Source of the DNA: JAUILA01 sp050289805
Lineage (GTDB): Bacteria; Bacteroidota; Bacteroidia; Cytophagales; Cyclobacteriaceae
DNA length: 64,000 nucleotides
Reading direction: 5' to 3'
NCBI GenBank assembly: GCA_050289805.1
Contig: JBNKGL010000020.1
Location: 1-64,000 of the forward strand
Position 1 is the first letter of the stretch; each line of letters begins with the position of its first letter. Positions 36,357 through 45,784 of the stretch are shown piece by piece. The translations under genes and the position numbers were made by a program. Under the pieces are notes generated by a model. It was not told the origin of the DNA. It saw nothing but the letters and a program-made list of their open reading frames with translations, and searched no databases.

Positions 36357-36437
36357 AATGCCCTGAATTTACTAAAATGTGAGGCTTTTCAAATTAAAAT
36401 AATTACACAATCGGCAAATAATACCTCATTTCAGGGA

Positions 36438-36467
36438 TTGATAAGAAGCTTAATTCCAATAAATTAG
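36438..36467 (+). promoter_or_regulatory. Likely promoter of the tricorn protease gene
   Basis: TTG at 36438-36440, a 19-base spacer and TAAATTAG at 36460-36467 match TTG-N19-TANNTTTG with one mismatch. The predicted start point is about 20 bases before the ATG at 36494. Confidence 0.5.
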
Positions 36468-36493
36468 TTGATCTAACTATTACAAGTGTCTGT

Positions 36494-39400
36494 ATGAAGA
36501 ATTTATACGTAATTACCGCCTTTTTATTTTTGTATTCAATAGGGTTGAATGCCCAGCAATCCCCGCTGTTCTTTGCCCTCGATCCCACCCTTACCCCGGA
36601 TGGCAGTACTATCATCTTTTCATATGAAAGTGACTTATGGAAAGTAGCCACCACGGGAGGTGAGGCTGTCCGTCTTACTGCGATGGACGGGGAAGAAACA
36701 AGGCCTTCTGTGTCACCCGACGGACAATGGCTGGCCTTCAGCAGTACCCAGAACGGTAATAAGGATATTTTTGTAATGCCGCTTGCGGGTGGCGAAGTTC
36801 GTCAGCTCACCTATCATGATGCCAACGATGATGTTGACAGCTGGAGCTGGGACAGCAAAACGATTTATTTTACATCTACCCGTATCGGAAGGTTTTCGGG
36901 GTATAGCATAAGTGCTGCCGGGGGATCACCTGAACGTCTGTTTGAAAATTATTTCAATACCGTACATAACCTTGCCGAACATCCTGTGAATGGTGAGATG
37001 TTCTTTAATGAAAGCTGGGAGAGCAAGATATTCGCCCACAGAAAAAGATATAAGGGAGATTACAATCCCGATATTAAGTCCTACAACCCATCTACCGGGG
37101 TTTACAAAGAATATACTTCCTACAATGGAAAGGATTTCGGAGCGACGATCGACCGAAACGGGAATATTTATTTTATGTCGGATGAGGTGAATGGTGAATA
37201 CAACATCTATACATTCAATAACGGAACAAAACAGGCATTAACGGAATTTTCATCATCAGTTTACTGGCCGAAAGTGAATGCCAACGGAGGCAAAATCGTC
37301 TTCAGGAAGGATTATCAGATCCAGGTATACGATGTGGCGTCGGGAAGTACAACAACCCCTGATATCAGGATATTCAAGAACGTATTGCTGGAAAAACCGC
37401 AGGATTTTAATGTAAAGGGAAATATAACAGCTTTCGATATTTCTCCCGATAACAAGAAATTTGTCTTCGTATCCAGGGGCAGGATGTTTGTTTCCGATGT
37501 CAAGGGAAAATTTGTGAAATCCATTGAGACACCGGATGAAGAAGCTGTTGGAGAGGTCTACTGGCTGAAGGATAATGTAACGATCCTGTTTTCCATGAGT
37601 GATGGCGGGTACTACAATTGGTATTCAACACGTGCCGACGGCAAGCGGGGGATTACGAAACATACCGATGATGACCAGACGAACCGGTCATTGTCGATGA
37701 ATAGTGACCGCAGCAAAGCAACCTACATCAGCGGACGCAACGAGGTGCGGGTGATGGATTTGAATACATTAACATCAAAGACCATTGCCAATGATGAATT
37801 ATGGGGTTTTAGAAATGCGCCTCCCCAGTTTTCCCCGGATGACCGCTACATTGCCTTCAATGCTTTCAGGGATTTTGAGACCGATGTATTTATTCATGAT
37901 CTGAAATCGGGAGAAACATTTAATCTGACGATGACAAGGGTATCGGAAGACAATCCTGTCTGGTCGCCCGATGGCAAGTATGTATTTGTTGCCTCAGATC
38001 CGCTCAATCCTGGCTATCCCTATGGAACTGAAAATGCAAGAATATACAGGCTTCCACTGAAAAAATTCACTGATCCATTTAAATCGGATGAGCTGGACAA
38101 GCTATTTGAAGAGGAGGAAAAACCTGAAGAAGGGGATTCGAAGGACAAGAAGGGAAAGGACGAAGAGAAGAAGCCCGAAACCCCAAAAGTAACGGTTGAG
38201 ATCGACCCTAATAATATCATGGAACGGATGGAAGCAATCAGTCCGAACTTTGGCCAGCAGAGGGCGCCCTATGTGATTAAGGATAAGGAAAAACTCATTG
38301 TGTTGTATTTGTCTAACCACGATGAAGGTACACCAACACTCTGGAAAACAACGATGGAGCCATTTGAATCAAACAAGACTGAAAAGATTGGATCAGGCCG
38401 CATGAATAGCTATGACATCCGCGAAGCAGATGGAAATTATTACCTCCTTTCGGGTGGTGATATTCACACCTTCAAGCCAGCAGATGGTAAACTGGATAAG
38501 ATTACGTTCGACTATACTTTCCGTAAAAATCTCAGGGAAGAGTTTGTCCAGATGTATTATGAGGCGTGGGCCGGTATGGAAGAAAATTTCTATGATGAAA
38601 ACTTTCACGGTGAGGACTGGGCTGCCCTTCGGGACATGTATGCTAAATACATTCCCTACATCAACAGCCGTGCAGAACTTCGTTTGATCTTCAATGACAT
38701 GCTGGGAGAACTCAATACCTCTCACTTCGGATTCAATTCATTCGGAGATGAGGAGGACACTTTTTTTGAATTCCGGACTACATCATCGGGTCTCCTGTTT
38801 AGAAAAGATCAACCCTATGTGGTGGAACATATTATTACCGATGGGCCTGCCGATGTTGCTGACCTCGATATTCAGCCGGGAGACCGGTTAATCGCCGTGA
38901 ACGGTACGACTGTTGACGAAACGAAGAACAGGGAATTCTATTTCTACCTTCCTTCACGAATGGATGAACTAACGCTTACGTTGGATCGGGGAGGAGAGAA
39001 ACTCACCAGGAAGATACATCCGGTTAATTCTTTTGTGGTGAGCAACCTGCTCTACGACGAATGGCAGGATACAAATCACAAATATGTGGATGAGAAGTCT
39101 GACAAGCGAATTGCTTATGTCCATATGAAAAATATGGGGAGGGGTGAATACAATTCTTTTGCCGAGGATATGGTTCGGGAAGGCGCGTATCGTGACGGCC
39201 TGATTCTGGATCTCCGTTATAATACCGGTGGAAATGTGCATGATGACGTGCTGAATTTTCTAAGCCGGAAAAAGTACCTGGAATGGAAATATCGCGAAGG
39301 GAAAAAGACCTCCCAGCCGAATTTTCATCCGGCCGATAAGCCCATTGTTCTGCTGATCAATGAGCAGTCATTGTCGGATGCTGAAATGACTGCCGCGGGT

Positions 39401-39661
39401 TTCAAGGCACTCGGACTGGGGACAATCGTGGGTACTGAAACCTACCGGTGGATTATTTTTACTTCCGGGAAGGGACTTGTGGATGGGTCTTTCTACAGGC
39501 TGCCATCATGGGGATGTTATACCCTCGACGGTAAGGATATTGAGAAGGAAGGTGTGAGTCCGGATATACGTGTCGAAGAGACATTCGAAGATCGGCTCAA
39601 GGGGAATCAGCCTCAACTGGATAAAGCCATTGAAATTATCCTGGGTGAACTGAATAAATAG
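36494..39661 (+). CDS. Tricorn-type protease (beta-propeller, PDZ, S41)
   Basis: A 1055-residue secreted protease with a signal peptide ending at GLNAQ. The first 550 residues are TolB-like beta-propeller repeats (ALDPTLTPDGSTIIFSYESDLW, RPSVSPDGQWLAFSS), then a charged Glu/Lys linker near 545-570, a C1-like helical domain, a PDZ domain (VADLDIQPGDRLIAVNG) and an S41 peptidase core. The nucleophile Ser961 is in EQSLSDAEMT, with GTIVGTETY after it. Tricorn-like enzymes degrade peptides. The stop codon abuts the ATG of the DUF4184 gene with no gap. Confidence 0.93.
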   Translation: MKNLYVITAFLFLYSIGLNAQQSPLFFALDPTLTPDGSTIIFSYESDLWKVATTGGEAVRLTAMDGEETRPSVSPDGQWLAFSSTQNGNKDIFVMPLAGGEVRQLTYHDANDDVDSWSWDSKTIYFTSTRIGRFSGYSISAAGGSPERLFENYFNTVHNLAEHPVNGEMFFNESWESKIFAHRKRYKGDYNPDIKSYNPSTGVYKEYTSYNGKDFGATIDRNGNIYFMSDEVNGEYNIYTFNNGTKQALTEFSSSVYWPKVNANGGKIVFRKDYQIQVYDVASGSTTTPDIRIFKNVLLEKPQDFNVKGNITAFDISPDNKKFVFVSRGRMFVSDVKGKFVKSIETPDEEAVGEVYWLKDNVTILFSMSDGGYYNWYSTRADGKRGITKHTDDDQTNRSLSMNSDRSKATYISGRNEVRVMDLNTLTSKTIANDELWGFRNAPPQFSPDDRYIAFNAFRDFETDVFIHDLKSGETFNLTMTRVSEDNPVWSPDGKYVFVASDPLNPGYPYGTENARIYRLPLKKFTDPFKSDELDKLFEEEEKPEEGDSKDKKGKDEEKKPETPKVTVEIDPNNIMERMEAISPNFGQQRAPYVIKDKEKLIVLYLSNHDEGTPTLWKTTMEPFESNKTEKIGSGRMNSYDIREADGNYYLLSGGDIHTFKPADGKLDKITFDYTFRKNLREEFVQMYYEAWAGMEENFYDENFHGEDWAALRDMYAKYIPYINSRAELRLIFNDMLGELNTSHFGFNSFGDEEDTFFEFRTTSSGLLFRKDQPYVVEHIITDGPADVADLDIQPGDRLIAVNGTTVDETKNREFYFYLPSRMDELTLTLDRGGEKLTRKIHPVNSFVVSNLLYDEWQDTNHKYVDEKSDKRIAYVHMKNMGRGEYNSFAEDMVREGAYRDGLILDLRYNTGGNVHDDVLNFLSRKKYLEWKYREGKKTSQPNFHPADKPIVLLINEQSLSDAEMTAAGFKALGLGTIVGTETYRWIIFTSGKGLVDGSFYRLPSWGCYTLDGKDIEKEGVSPDIRVEETFEDRLKGNQPQLDKAIEIILGELNK

Positions 39662-40387
39662 ATGCCATTTACACTGAGCCATCCCGCGATCGTTCTGCCG
39701 CTCCTGCGTATAAGATGGGTCTCGGTGACAGGTCTTTTGGCCGGAAGTATGATCCCTGATTTTGAATACTTCCTGCGCCTCAGAGTTTATGGCATATACG
39801 GACACACCTGGGGCGGGTTGTTCTGGTTTGATCTGCCGCTGGCCTTGCTGATGGCCTATCTATTCCATTACCTGGTCTGGCCGGTGCTGTTTATTAACCT
39901 TCCGGAGAAGATTCAGGTTCGACTGCCCGATCCGAATGATTTTCACTGGCATGAGTATGTCCGGCAACATTTCCTTGTCGTAATTCTCTGCATCCTGGCG
40001 GGCACAGCATCACATATTTTCTGGGATTCATTTACCCACAGCGGGACGTATTTCGTCCGGCACTGGCCTTTCCTCAGGATGCAGGTTGATCTCGGTTTCC
40101 AGGACTATCCTATGTGGCATATTCTGCAGCAAATCAGTACTGTCGTTGGGTTATTTTTTGTGATTGTCTATGTATTGAAATTACCCCGGAAGGGCAGTTT
40201 TACCACAAATCCGAAACCCTTATTTTGGATACTTCTTACCATAGTAGTTGGAGGCATCTCATTCTGGCGACTATGGGAGACCGGTATGCATGAAATTATT
40301 AAAATTGGTCATGTGGCAGTGATTACCATGGGGGCCACCGTCTATGGTTTGATCATCATTTCGATTGTGTGGAAGCTTAAGTCTTGA
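39662..40387 (+). CDS. DUF4184 family membrane protein
   Basis: A 241-residue integral membrane protein with the family start MPFTLSHPAIVLPLL and SVTGLLAGSMIPDFEYFLRL, and a later HIFWDSFTHSGTYFV block. About five to six membrane helices are predicted. Conserved His and Asp residues resemble membrane-bound hydrolases of the YdjM type, though activity is unproven. The ATG follows the tricorn stop directly, so the two are translationally linked. Confidence 0.85.
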   Translation: MPFTLSHPAIVLPLLRIRWVSVTGLLAGSMIPDFEYFLRLRVYGIYGHTWGGLFWFDLPLALLMAYLFHYLVWPVLFINLPEKIQVRLPDPNDFHWHEYVRQHFLVVILCILAGTASHIFWDSFTHSGTYFVRHWPFLRMQVDLGFQDYPMWHILQQISTVVGLFFVIVYVLKLPRKGSFTTNPKPLFWILLTIVVGGISFWRLWETGMHEIIKIGHVAVITMGATVYGLIIISIVWKLKS

Positions 40388-40391
40388 GAAA

Positions 40392-41048
40392 ATGGATTTA
40401 GATCACATCTTACGGATTTACAAAGCTGCAGGAAATCCAGCCAAGGCGATGCAGATGAAAGCGTATTTACGCGATCAGTTTGAATTTTTCGGGATAAATG
40501 CTCCTGAAAGGAAACACCTGAACAAGCCATTCTTTGCTAATTCTAAAAAGGAGCAGGGAATTGATTATGATTTTGTTCGGGATTGCTATGCCCGGCCGGA
40601 GAGGGAAATCCATTATTTTGCCATGGAATATGTTTTCCGAAAACGAAAGAACCTCGGGCCCGGTGACATCCAGTTTATTGAGAAACTCATCGTGACGAAT
40701 TCCTGGTGGGATACGGTTGATTACATTGCAGCCAATATCGTAGGGTGGATGGTCCGTGAATATCCACAGTTAAAAGAATCAAAAATAACCGAATGGATGG
40801 TCGATGAAAACATGTGGCTGCGGAGGGCCTCCATAATTTACCAGCTTAAATATCGTGGTGATACGGATATTGAGATCCTGGGTAGCGCGATTCGTTTAAA
40901 CCTTGGAAGCAAAGAATTTTTCATCAATAAGGCCATCGGTTGGGCGTTGCGCCAATATTCCAGGTATGATCCGGAATGGGTACGTTCTTTTCTGCAAAAC
41001 TTTGATCTTCAGACTTTAAGTAAAAGAGAAGCTTCAAAATATATTTGA
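40392..41048 (+). CDS. DNA alkylation repair protein, AlkD-like
   Basis: A 218-residue all-helical protein starting at the ATG 40392; an upstream frame extension to 40365 would overlap the previous gene. It has the AlkD HEAT-like repeat layout (YLRDQFEFFGINAPERK, FAMEYVFRK, WDTVDYIAANIVGWM and WLRRASIIYQLKY). The Trp-Trp-Asp segment (NSWWDTVD) matches the region that holds the flipped lesion. AlkD removes alkylated bases, typically 3- or 7-methylpurines. It lies just downstream of DUF4184. Confidence 0.9.
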   Translation: MDLDHILRIYKAAGNPAKAMQMKAYLRDQFEFFGINAPERKHLNKPFFANSKKEQGIDYDFVRDCYARPEREIHYFAMEYVFRKRKNLGPGDIQFIEKLIVTNSWWDTVDYIAANIVGWMVREYPQLKESKITEWMVDENMWLRRASIIYQLKYRGDTDIEILGSAIRLNLGSKEFFINKAIGWALRQYSRYDPEWVRSFLQNFDLQTLSKREASKYI

Positions 41049-41090
41049 TCCCTGATTAAATATTAATATATTGACACCCAAATATTTTTT

Positions 41091-41267
41091 ATGGATCCTT
41101 TTTTGATTTTTTGTCTTTTTACCATTATAACTTGTCCGTTAATCGGCATTTGGGCCAGACACAAAGGAAAGTCACCTTTTGAGTACGCATTCCTCGCTTT
41201 TCTATTTACACCCTTGTTACCAGCAGTAATTTTACTTCTTGCTGATACCGGTGAAAAGGTCAAGTGA
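41091..41267 (+). CDS. Small two-helix membrane protein
   Basis: This 58-residue frame starts at ATG 41091 and ends at TGA 41265-41267, in the gap between AlkD and the convergent GT39 gene. It has two hydrophobic segments (DPFLIFCLFTIITCPLIGIWA, then FLAFLFTPLLPAVILLLAD) joined by a basic turn RHKGKSPFEYA. This resembles small Bacteroidota and proteobacterial membrane proteins in which a Lys/Arg-Gly-Lys/Arg-Ser turn joins two helices, some related to superinfection-immunity-type proteins. The function is unknown. A poly-T stretch just before the ATG is compatible with a leader. Confidence 0.6.
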   Translation: MDPFLIFCLFTIITCPLIGIWARHKGKSPFEYAFLAFLFTPLLPAVILLLADTGEKVK

Positions 41268-41269
41268 GG

Positions 41270-42814
41270 CTAGTTGTAATTCCGGTTGTTTAAAAATATC
41301 TCCATCAGGTCCAGTGATGGGTTAAGGTTACGTCCGATAAAAATTGGCAGGTTGTTTTCATAGGGCATACAATACTGGCAGGTGTGAATTTTGAATAATT
41401 CAGCACTTTCCAGGCTTTTTCGATGTGTCTCTTCTGTGCCGCCCAGGATTATCAGGGTTCTGAAATTATTCTTTTCAATGGTCTCCTGTCCCCAGAGATA
41501 ATAATTGTTATGCCGCGAAAGTACCGGGGGAAGCGGATACCTGTCGCGGTAATAGTCAATGGCACCTGCTTCGCCATAATTATTGACCCATGCCACGGCT
41601 TGTGACTTTTCCGATTCCGGCAAACTCATGTATGCATCAGAAACATCCTGCGCAAGCTTTTCCCAGCCATGCATATCCGCAAAAAATTGAGGCAATTCAG
41701 ATTCTTCCTTGGATTCAGTATTCTTTCTGTTAATGCCAAGCTTATCATTGTATTCGATAAATTTTTCTTCGCTCAGAATTGGTAAGGCGAGCGGCATGAT
41801 CAGCATACCAACGACGACATAGGGAATCAGGTAAAGACCATAAACTACTTTTTTCAGAACAGTATTTTTCAATGAGCCCAGCTGAACCGCGCCCGTTACA
41901 AAAACTGCAAGAAATGCGCCTGCCAGGTACTCCGACTTCACCTGCCCCTTGATTATGAGAATCAGGAATGTGGTCATAAAAATGATGATGGAGGCACGGT
42001 CTGTCAATGGATATTTCCGGTTGAAAAAGTAAACAATCGAAAAGGCCAGCAATACCATGGAAAAAGGGTTTTCCAGCAATACCAGGTCCTTCAGGAAATC
42101 AGCACGCGAAATACCTGCATACTTGAATTGCGAAGCATTTCGTGCGAATTCGACATGGGCCATATCGTGGTTAATATTCCAGATTACGAAAGGGAGAAAC
42201 AATAAAAACGCAATTACTCCGGCAATATATGGCCCGCGTGTAAGCAATAATTTTCGATGAGGCGTAGCGATAAGGTACACGATCAGTCCGATGGCAAACC
42301 AGGAGATACTGATTTTATTCATCATGCCTAACCCAACCATTAAGCCAAGGTAAATCCAGTTTTTAGTTACTTCCGGTTCGCGCAGGGTGCGGGTGATCTG
42401 AAAGAAGCACAGGGACCAAAAAAAGAGGTCAATGCTGTTCATTGAAAAATAGGATCCGAAAGCAATTCCGATCGGGGCAAGTAAATAGGCTATTCCCGCT
42501 GTGATAATTGCGAGTGCGGTTCCACCAAGGCTTCGGACCCATTTCAACAAGATCAGCATGGTAAGACCCCCGAAAATCACCGGAATTACCCTTATCAGTT
42601 GCCAGCTATCGCCAAACACAGAAGTGAAAGCCCTGAGAATCCAGATAGACAGCGGAGGCTGGTCAACATACCCTGCGGCAAGGTTATTGGAGCACGCGAT
42701 ATAGTATAACTCATCCCTGAAGATACCATACCCTTCAAACCAAATGGCCAGCAGGTGCAGCAGGATCTTTAATCCCACCAGACTCCAGATCAGGGTCGGT
42801 AAAGGCTTATTCAT
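41270..42814 (-). CDS. GT39-type membrane glycosyltransferase (ArnT/PMT-like)
   Basis: A 514-residue integral membrane enzyme with about 10-12 helices and a C-terminal soluble part from about 350. The conserved loop GIFRDELYYIACSNNLAAGYVDQPPL contains the acidic Asp-Glu residues essential in GT39/GT83 transferases that use polyprenyl-phosphate sugars. It probably moves a sugar onto lipid or protein on the periplasmic side; the acceptor is unknown. Its start overlaps the upstream cupin-like gene by eight bases, suggesting coupled translation. Confidence 0.88.
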   Translation of the reverse strand: MNKPLPTLIWSLVGLKILLHLLAIWFEGYGIFRDELYYIACSNNLAAGYVDQPPLSIWILRAFTSVFGDSWQLIRVIPVIFGGLTMLILLKWVRSLGGTALAIITAGIAYLLAPIGIAFGSYFSMNSIDLFFWSLCFFQITRTLREPEVTKNWIYLGLMVGLGMMNKISISWFAIGLIVYLIATPHRKLLLTRGPYIAGVIAFLLFLPFVIWNINHDMAHVEFARNASQFKYAGISRADFLKDLVLLENPFSMVLLAFSIVYFFNRKYPLTDRASIIIFMTTFLILIIKGQVKSEYLAGAFLAVFVTGAVQLGSLKNTVLKKVVYGLYLIPYVVVGMLIMPLALPILSEEKFIEYNDKLGINRKNTESKEESELPQFFADMHGWEKLAQDVSDAYMSLPESEKSQAVAWVNNYGEAGAIDYYRDRYPLPPVLSRHNNYYLWGQETIEKNNFRTLIILGGTEETHRKSLESAELFKIHTCQYCMPYENNLPIFIGRNLNPSLDLMEIFLNNRNYN

Positions 42815-43559
42815 GATGGTTCTTGCCGTATTTTTTCAATGCATCTTCCACACCAAGCACAGGCACCCGTATTATTCCATTGCCGCCGTTTGATGCCTTG
42901 TCCATGTCAAGGTTATGAATATCATAAACTTCCTGGTTCAGGTCGAGAACGATCACGTCGAAGGTAAAAGCGCTGTCAGATTCTGCAATAAACCAATGAA
43001 TATTGTTGTGGGAATCGGATATGGACGAGTAATCCCCCTTTCCTGTTTGAATATCCAGTGATGGTTTTATCAGCAGTACATTCTCTTCTTGTGAGACCTT
43101 ATCATATTGCCGCAACCGAAATTTACCGTCCAGGATCAGGTGGCTGGAAACCATATTACTATGTCCGTGCGGGATGATCGCCCGGTCTTTTTTCAGTCCG
43201 AATATTTTTTTAACGAATGTGGTACGCTCCAGTCCTTCGATAGCCGGAAATTTCACCATTCGCGTATTCACCCCGAGGTCTGGAAAAGAAAATCCCTTGC
43301 GGAGGTTTTCAAAATCGATAAACGTAAGGAGGTCTTCCAGTGAAATAGTTTTGAAAAGTTCACCGATCTTTTGCTGCCAGACATCCTGTGGAATAGTTTC
43401 CTTTTTCAGGTCGGCGCATATTTCCTCAAGCTGTTTCGCCCATTCTTCCATATCGGTCTTCATCGAACGGGCAAAAGAATTGGTGATGATGGCCATATCC
43501 AGCAACAGGTAGGCACTTAGATGCCTGGTGAGCCCTGACGTAAATTCCCTGCGGTCCAT
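42807..43559 (-). CDS. Cupin-like protein, possible thiol-dioxygenase fold
   Basis: A 250-residue protein. The first 30 residues hold a moderately hydrophobic segment; then helices lead to a cupin-like core, IIPHGHSNMVSSHLILDGKFRLRQYDKV (His-x-His as in metal-binding motif 1) and SDSHNNIHWFIAESDSAFTFDVIVLDL as motif 2. The His residues are right for a mononuclear metal site. Related folds include cysteine dioxygenase-type enzymes, but this identity is not proven. It overlaps the GT39 gene by eight bases and follows the next upstream gene by 23 bases. Confidence 0.6.
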   Translation of the reverse strand: MDRREFTSGLTRHLSAYLLLDMAIITNSFARSMKTDMEEWAKQLEEICADLKKETIPQDVWQQKIGELFKTISLEDLLTFIDFENLRKGFSFPDLGVNTRMVKFPAIEGLERTTFVKKIFGLKKDRAIIPHGHSNMVSSHLILDGKFRLRQYDKVSQEENVLLIKPSLDIQTGKGDYSSISDSHNNIHWFIAESDSAFTFDVIVLDLNQEVYDIHNLDMDKASNGGNGIIRVPVLGVEDALKKYGKNHHE

Positions 43560-43582
43560 GAAGAATAAATTGTATGTTTAAG

Positions 43583-44368
43583 TTATTCAAATTTCAGCTG
43601 GGAAAGAATATGTGAACGTTCTTCTTCAGTAAAGTAGCTGAATTTGGTTGCAAGAATTTCGGCAATGACTTCCATGGTGAACGGGGCACTTCCCCGGTCG
43701 ATATACATCTGTGACATTTCTATTGTGATCTCAATTAACTCTTGCCTGGAAAATTTAGCATTGATCATGTCGAGCGATAATTCTGCAAGAGAAGCAACCT
43801 GGTCAAGGGAAGAGGCACGGTCCCTGGCAAATAAAATGAATCGTCTGAATTGGAACAGGTTTTGATTCCGAAGAAGTATAATTTCAGGATCTGTCGATGG
43901 AGCGGTAACGCCGATGGTATACGTTTTTCCTACCTCGGTCATATACCTTTCTGCCTCTTCAAGCTGAAGGATATTTCGATATAGGTCCATCAGGGCTTTA
44001 TAAAGCGTAAAATCCAGAACCTTGGTTTCCCGCTCATTCAGGGCATATTCCAGTACGGTATAATTATACTGTGGTGCCAGAAAACGCCAGTTATAGTAGG
44101 GCGCCCAGTTTTCTTCTTCGAGCATTTTCTCCCATTCCGTAATATTCCTGTCCATGTAATCCGACTGCTCCGGGAAAAAGATGCGCATTTGTTCGAGCTC
44201 CAGTTTAAGGCTTCGTACGATACGCTTGCTTTGCCGGTTGATCTCTGCCTGTTCGGCCCGGTCATTTAAATAGAAGGCCACGTATACACCGCAGAAAACC
44301 ACAAAGAGATCGATGATGATGGCTTTTAATGAAAGGTTTTTCAGAAAAGGGGCTCGAAGTTTTTTCAC
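43583..44368 (-). CDS. Single-pass membrane protein, DUF6090-like
   Basis: A 261-residue protein from a GTG at 44368 (MKKLRAPFLKN). One membrane helix near 17-34 (IIIDLFVVFCGVYVAFYLND) is followed by a long alpha-helical cytoplasmic or periplasmic region with no catalytic motif. The arrangement basic start, helix with a Gly-x-x-x-Ala core, Asn-Asp and Glu-rich helices resembles the DUF6090 group common in Bacteroidota. Function is unknown. It is upstream of the cupin-like and GT39 genes on the same strand, and the three may form an operon. Confidence 0.55.
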   Translation of the reverse strand: MKKLRAPFLKNLSLKAIIIDLFVVFCGVYVAFYLNDRAEQAEINRQSKRIVRSLKLELEQMRIFFPEQSDYMDRNITEWEKMLEEENWAPYYNWRFLAPQYNYTVLEYALNERETKVLDFTLYKALMDLYRNILQLEEAERYMTEVGKTYTIGVTAPSTDPEIILLRNQNLFQFRRFILFARDRASSLDQVASLAELSLDMINAKFSRQELIEITIEMSQMYIDRGSAPFTMEVIAEILATKFSYFTEEERSHILSQLKFE

Positions 44369-44421
44369 CCGATGAAATTAGCAACAATTTCAATTTTGCC
44401 AAAACGCGATTATATTAAGAT

Positions 44422-45264
44422 GTGCGCAACCTGATCTGCATATACTTGATCTTTTGTCCGTGGTTATTATTCGGACAAGTCACCTCCTCTGATGGCCTGG
44501 ACATTTTTGTTCAGGATGAAGGCTCCGGTGATACCACATTGCTCTTTATTCATGGTTGGAATCTTAATCATTCATTCTTTCAGTACCAGGTAAATGAATT
44601 TCGTAATCATTACCGTGTGGTTGTTCCGGATCTGCCCGGATATGGAAAATCAGGCAAGACACGTGAGCGGTGGTCCATGGAGCAGTACGGAAGGGATATC
44701 CGGTCCATTATTCATCAATTGGATCTGAAAAATGTAGTCCTTGTCGCCCACTCAATGGGCGGAAATATTGCCCTGGAAGCATTCAAGATCGATCCCTCAG
44801 GAATTGTTGCCATTATCGGTGTGGATAACTTCAAGGAAGTGGGCGCGACCCCTGATTCAACCATGCAGGAGCAAATGGATGGTTTCTATGCCATGCTGGA
44901 AGAGAATTATCCTGTGAATGTTCGAATGGCCGTGGAAGGATTTATGTTTCACCCTGAAAGTCCGCCCGGACCGAAGGAAGAAATTTTGGATGCCTATGCT
45001 TCGGTTGATCCTGAAATTGCGATTCCGGTAGTACGCGCTGCCTTTACAGAATCAGACCAGGAGGCGGATCAGCTGGAAAACGTTGATGTTCCTTTTGCGC
45101 TGATTTCTTCGACCAATATTCCGTTCAATGAAGAGATGTTCCTGCAACACTATCATGGCCCGCATTTCCATAACTACGAAATTCAAAAGACAGGACATTT
45201 TCCCATGTATGAGGATCCTGAATCTTTCAACCGCGTGCTGCATTTGGCGCTGAGTGAATTTTGA
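44422..45264 (+). CDS. Exported alpha/beta hydrolase
   Basis: A 280-residue protein from a GTG start at 44422; the neighbouring ATG at 44420 reads into a stop. A signal peptide ends at LFGQ. The hydrolase fold is clear: FIHGWNLNHSFFQ is the oxyanion loop, VAHSMGGN holds the nucleophile Ser111, an Asp lies in the later strand and GHFPMYEDP contributes the catalytic His near 263. The substrate is unknown; the family covers esterases, haloalkane dehalogenases and lactonases. It is divergent from the DUF6090-like gene and next to a repeat-rich gap. Confidence 0.9.
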   Translation: MRNLICIYLIFCPWLLFGQVTSSDGLDIFVQDEGSGDTTLLFIHGWNLNHSFFQYQVNEFRNHYRVVVPDLPGYGKSGKTRERWSMEQYGRDIRSIIHQLDLKNVVLVAHSMGGNIALEAFKIDPSGIVAIIGVDNFKEVGATPDSTMQEQMDGFYAMLEENYPVNVRMAVEGFMFHPESPPGPKEEILDAYASVDPEIAIPVVRAAFTESDQEADQLENVDVPFALISSTNIPFNEEMFLQHYHGPHFHNYEIQKTGHFPMYEDPESFNRVLHLALSEF

Positions 45265-45277
45265 GGTATAAGCCCAA

Positions 45278-45740
45278 TTTCAATTTTCGTTGAAAAACCA
45301 TGGAGCGTACCGATGGCACGCTTTGATACCGATCTACGGATCTACATATTGAGCGTACCGTTGGCACGCGCAATAGGGAATAAGCAATAGGGAATAAGTA
45401 ATAGGTAATAAGGAATAGGGAATAGGGAATAGGGAATAGGGTATCTCGTCCCATCCCAACAGATCCCTTCGGGGTCGGGACGGCATATGGGTAGCCCATA
45501 ATGTTAGGTATAATCCGTGCCGTTAGGTACGGCGTATGGGTAGCAAACGGCATGATGTAACCACCCGTGCCGTAGGTACGGCGCATGAATAGGGAATAAG
45601 CTAAAGGGAGTAGGGAATAGGTTTTCCCATCCTGTGGGGACGGCGTGGGTAGCCCATAATGTCAGGCATCAAACCGCCCCGTAGGGTCGGAGCATATGTA
45701 GCACCGCGCATGGGTAGCCGCCCCGGGCCATTGTTTTAAA
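45278..45740. repeat. Intergenic block of short palindromes and heptamer arrays
   Basis: This 460-base gap holds no credible gene. Palindromes with the core CGTGCC-loop-GGTACG appear at 45305-45321 and 45353-45369 (reverse orientation) and at 45515-45532 and 45565-45581. CCGCCCC-GTA-GGGTCGG at 45674-45690 is a diverged copy, and a further weak copy lies near 45625-45642. Between them are AATAGGG/AATAAGG heptamers (about 10 units at 45370-45441) and repeated GTAGCCCATAATGT tails. The same family is at 5.4-5.6 kb. Confidence 0.75.
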
Positions 45741-45784
45741 GCCTGTAAATCTGTAAATTAAGAGATCACAAAATTTTCCCAGTA

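Noticed and set aside
45370..45441. Possible CRISPR array
   Set aside because: Units are 7-9 bases with no unique spacers, and no cas genes are in the window.
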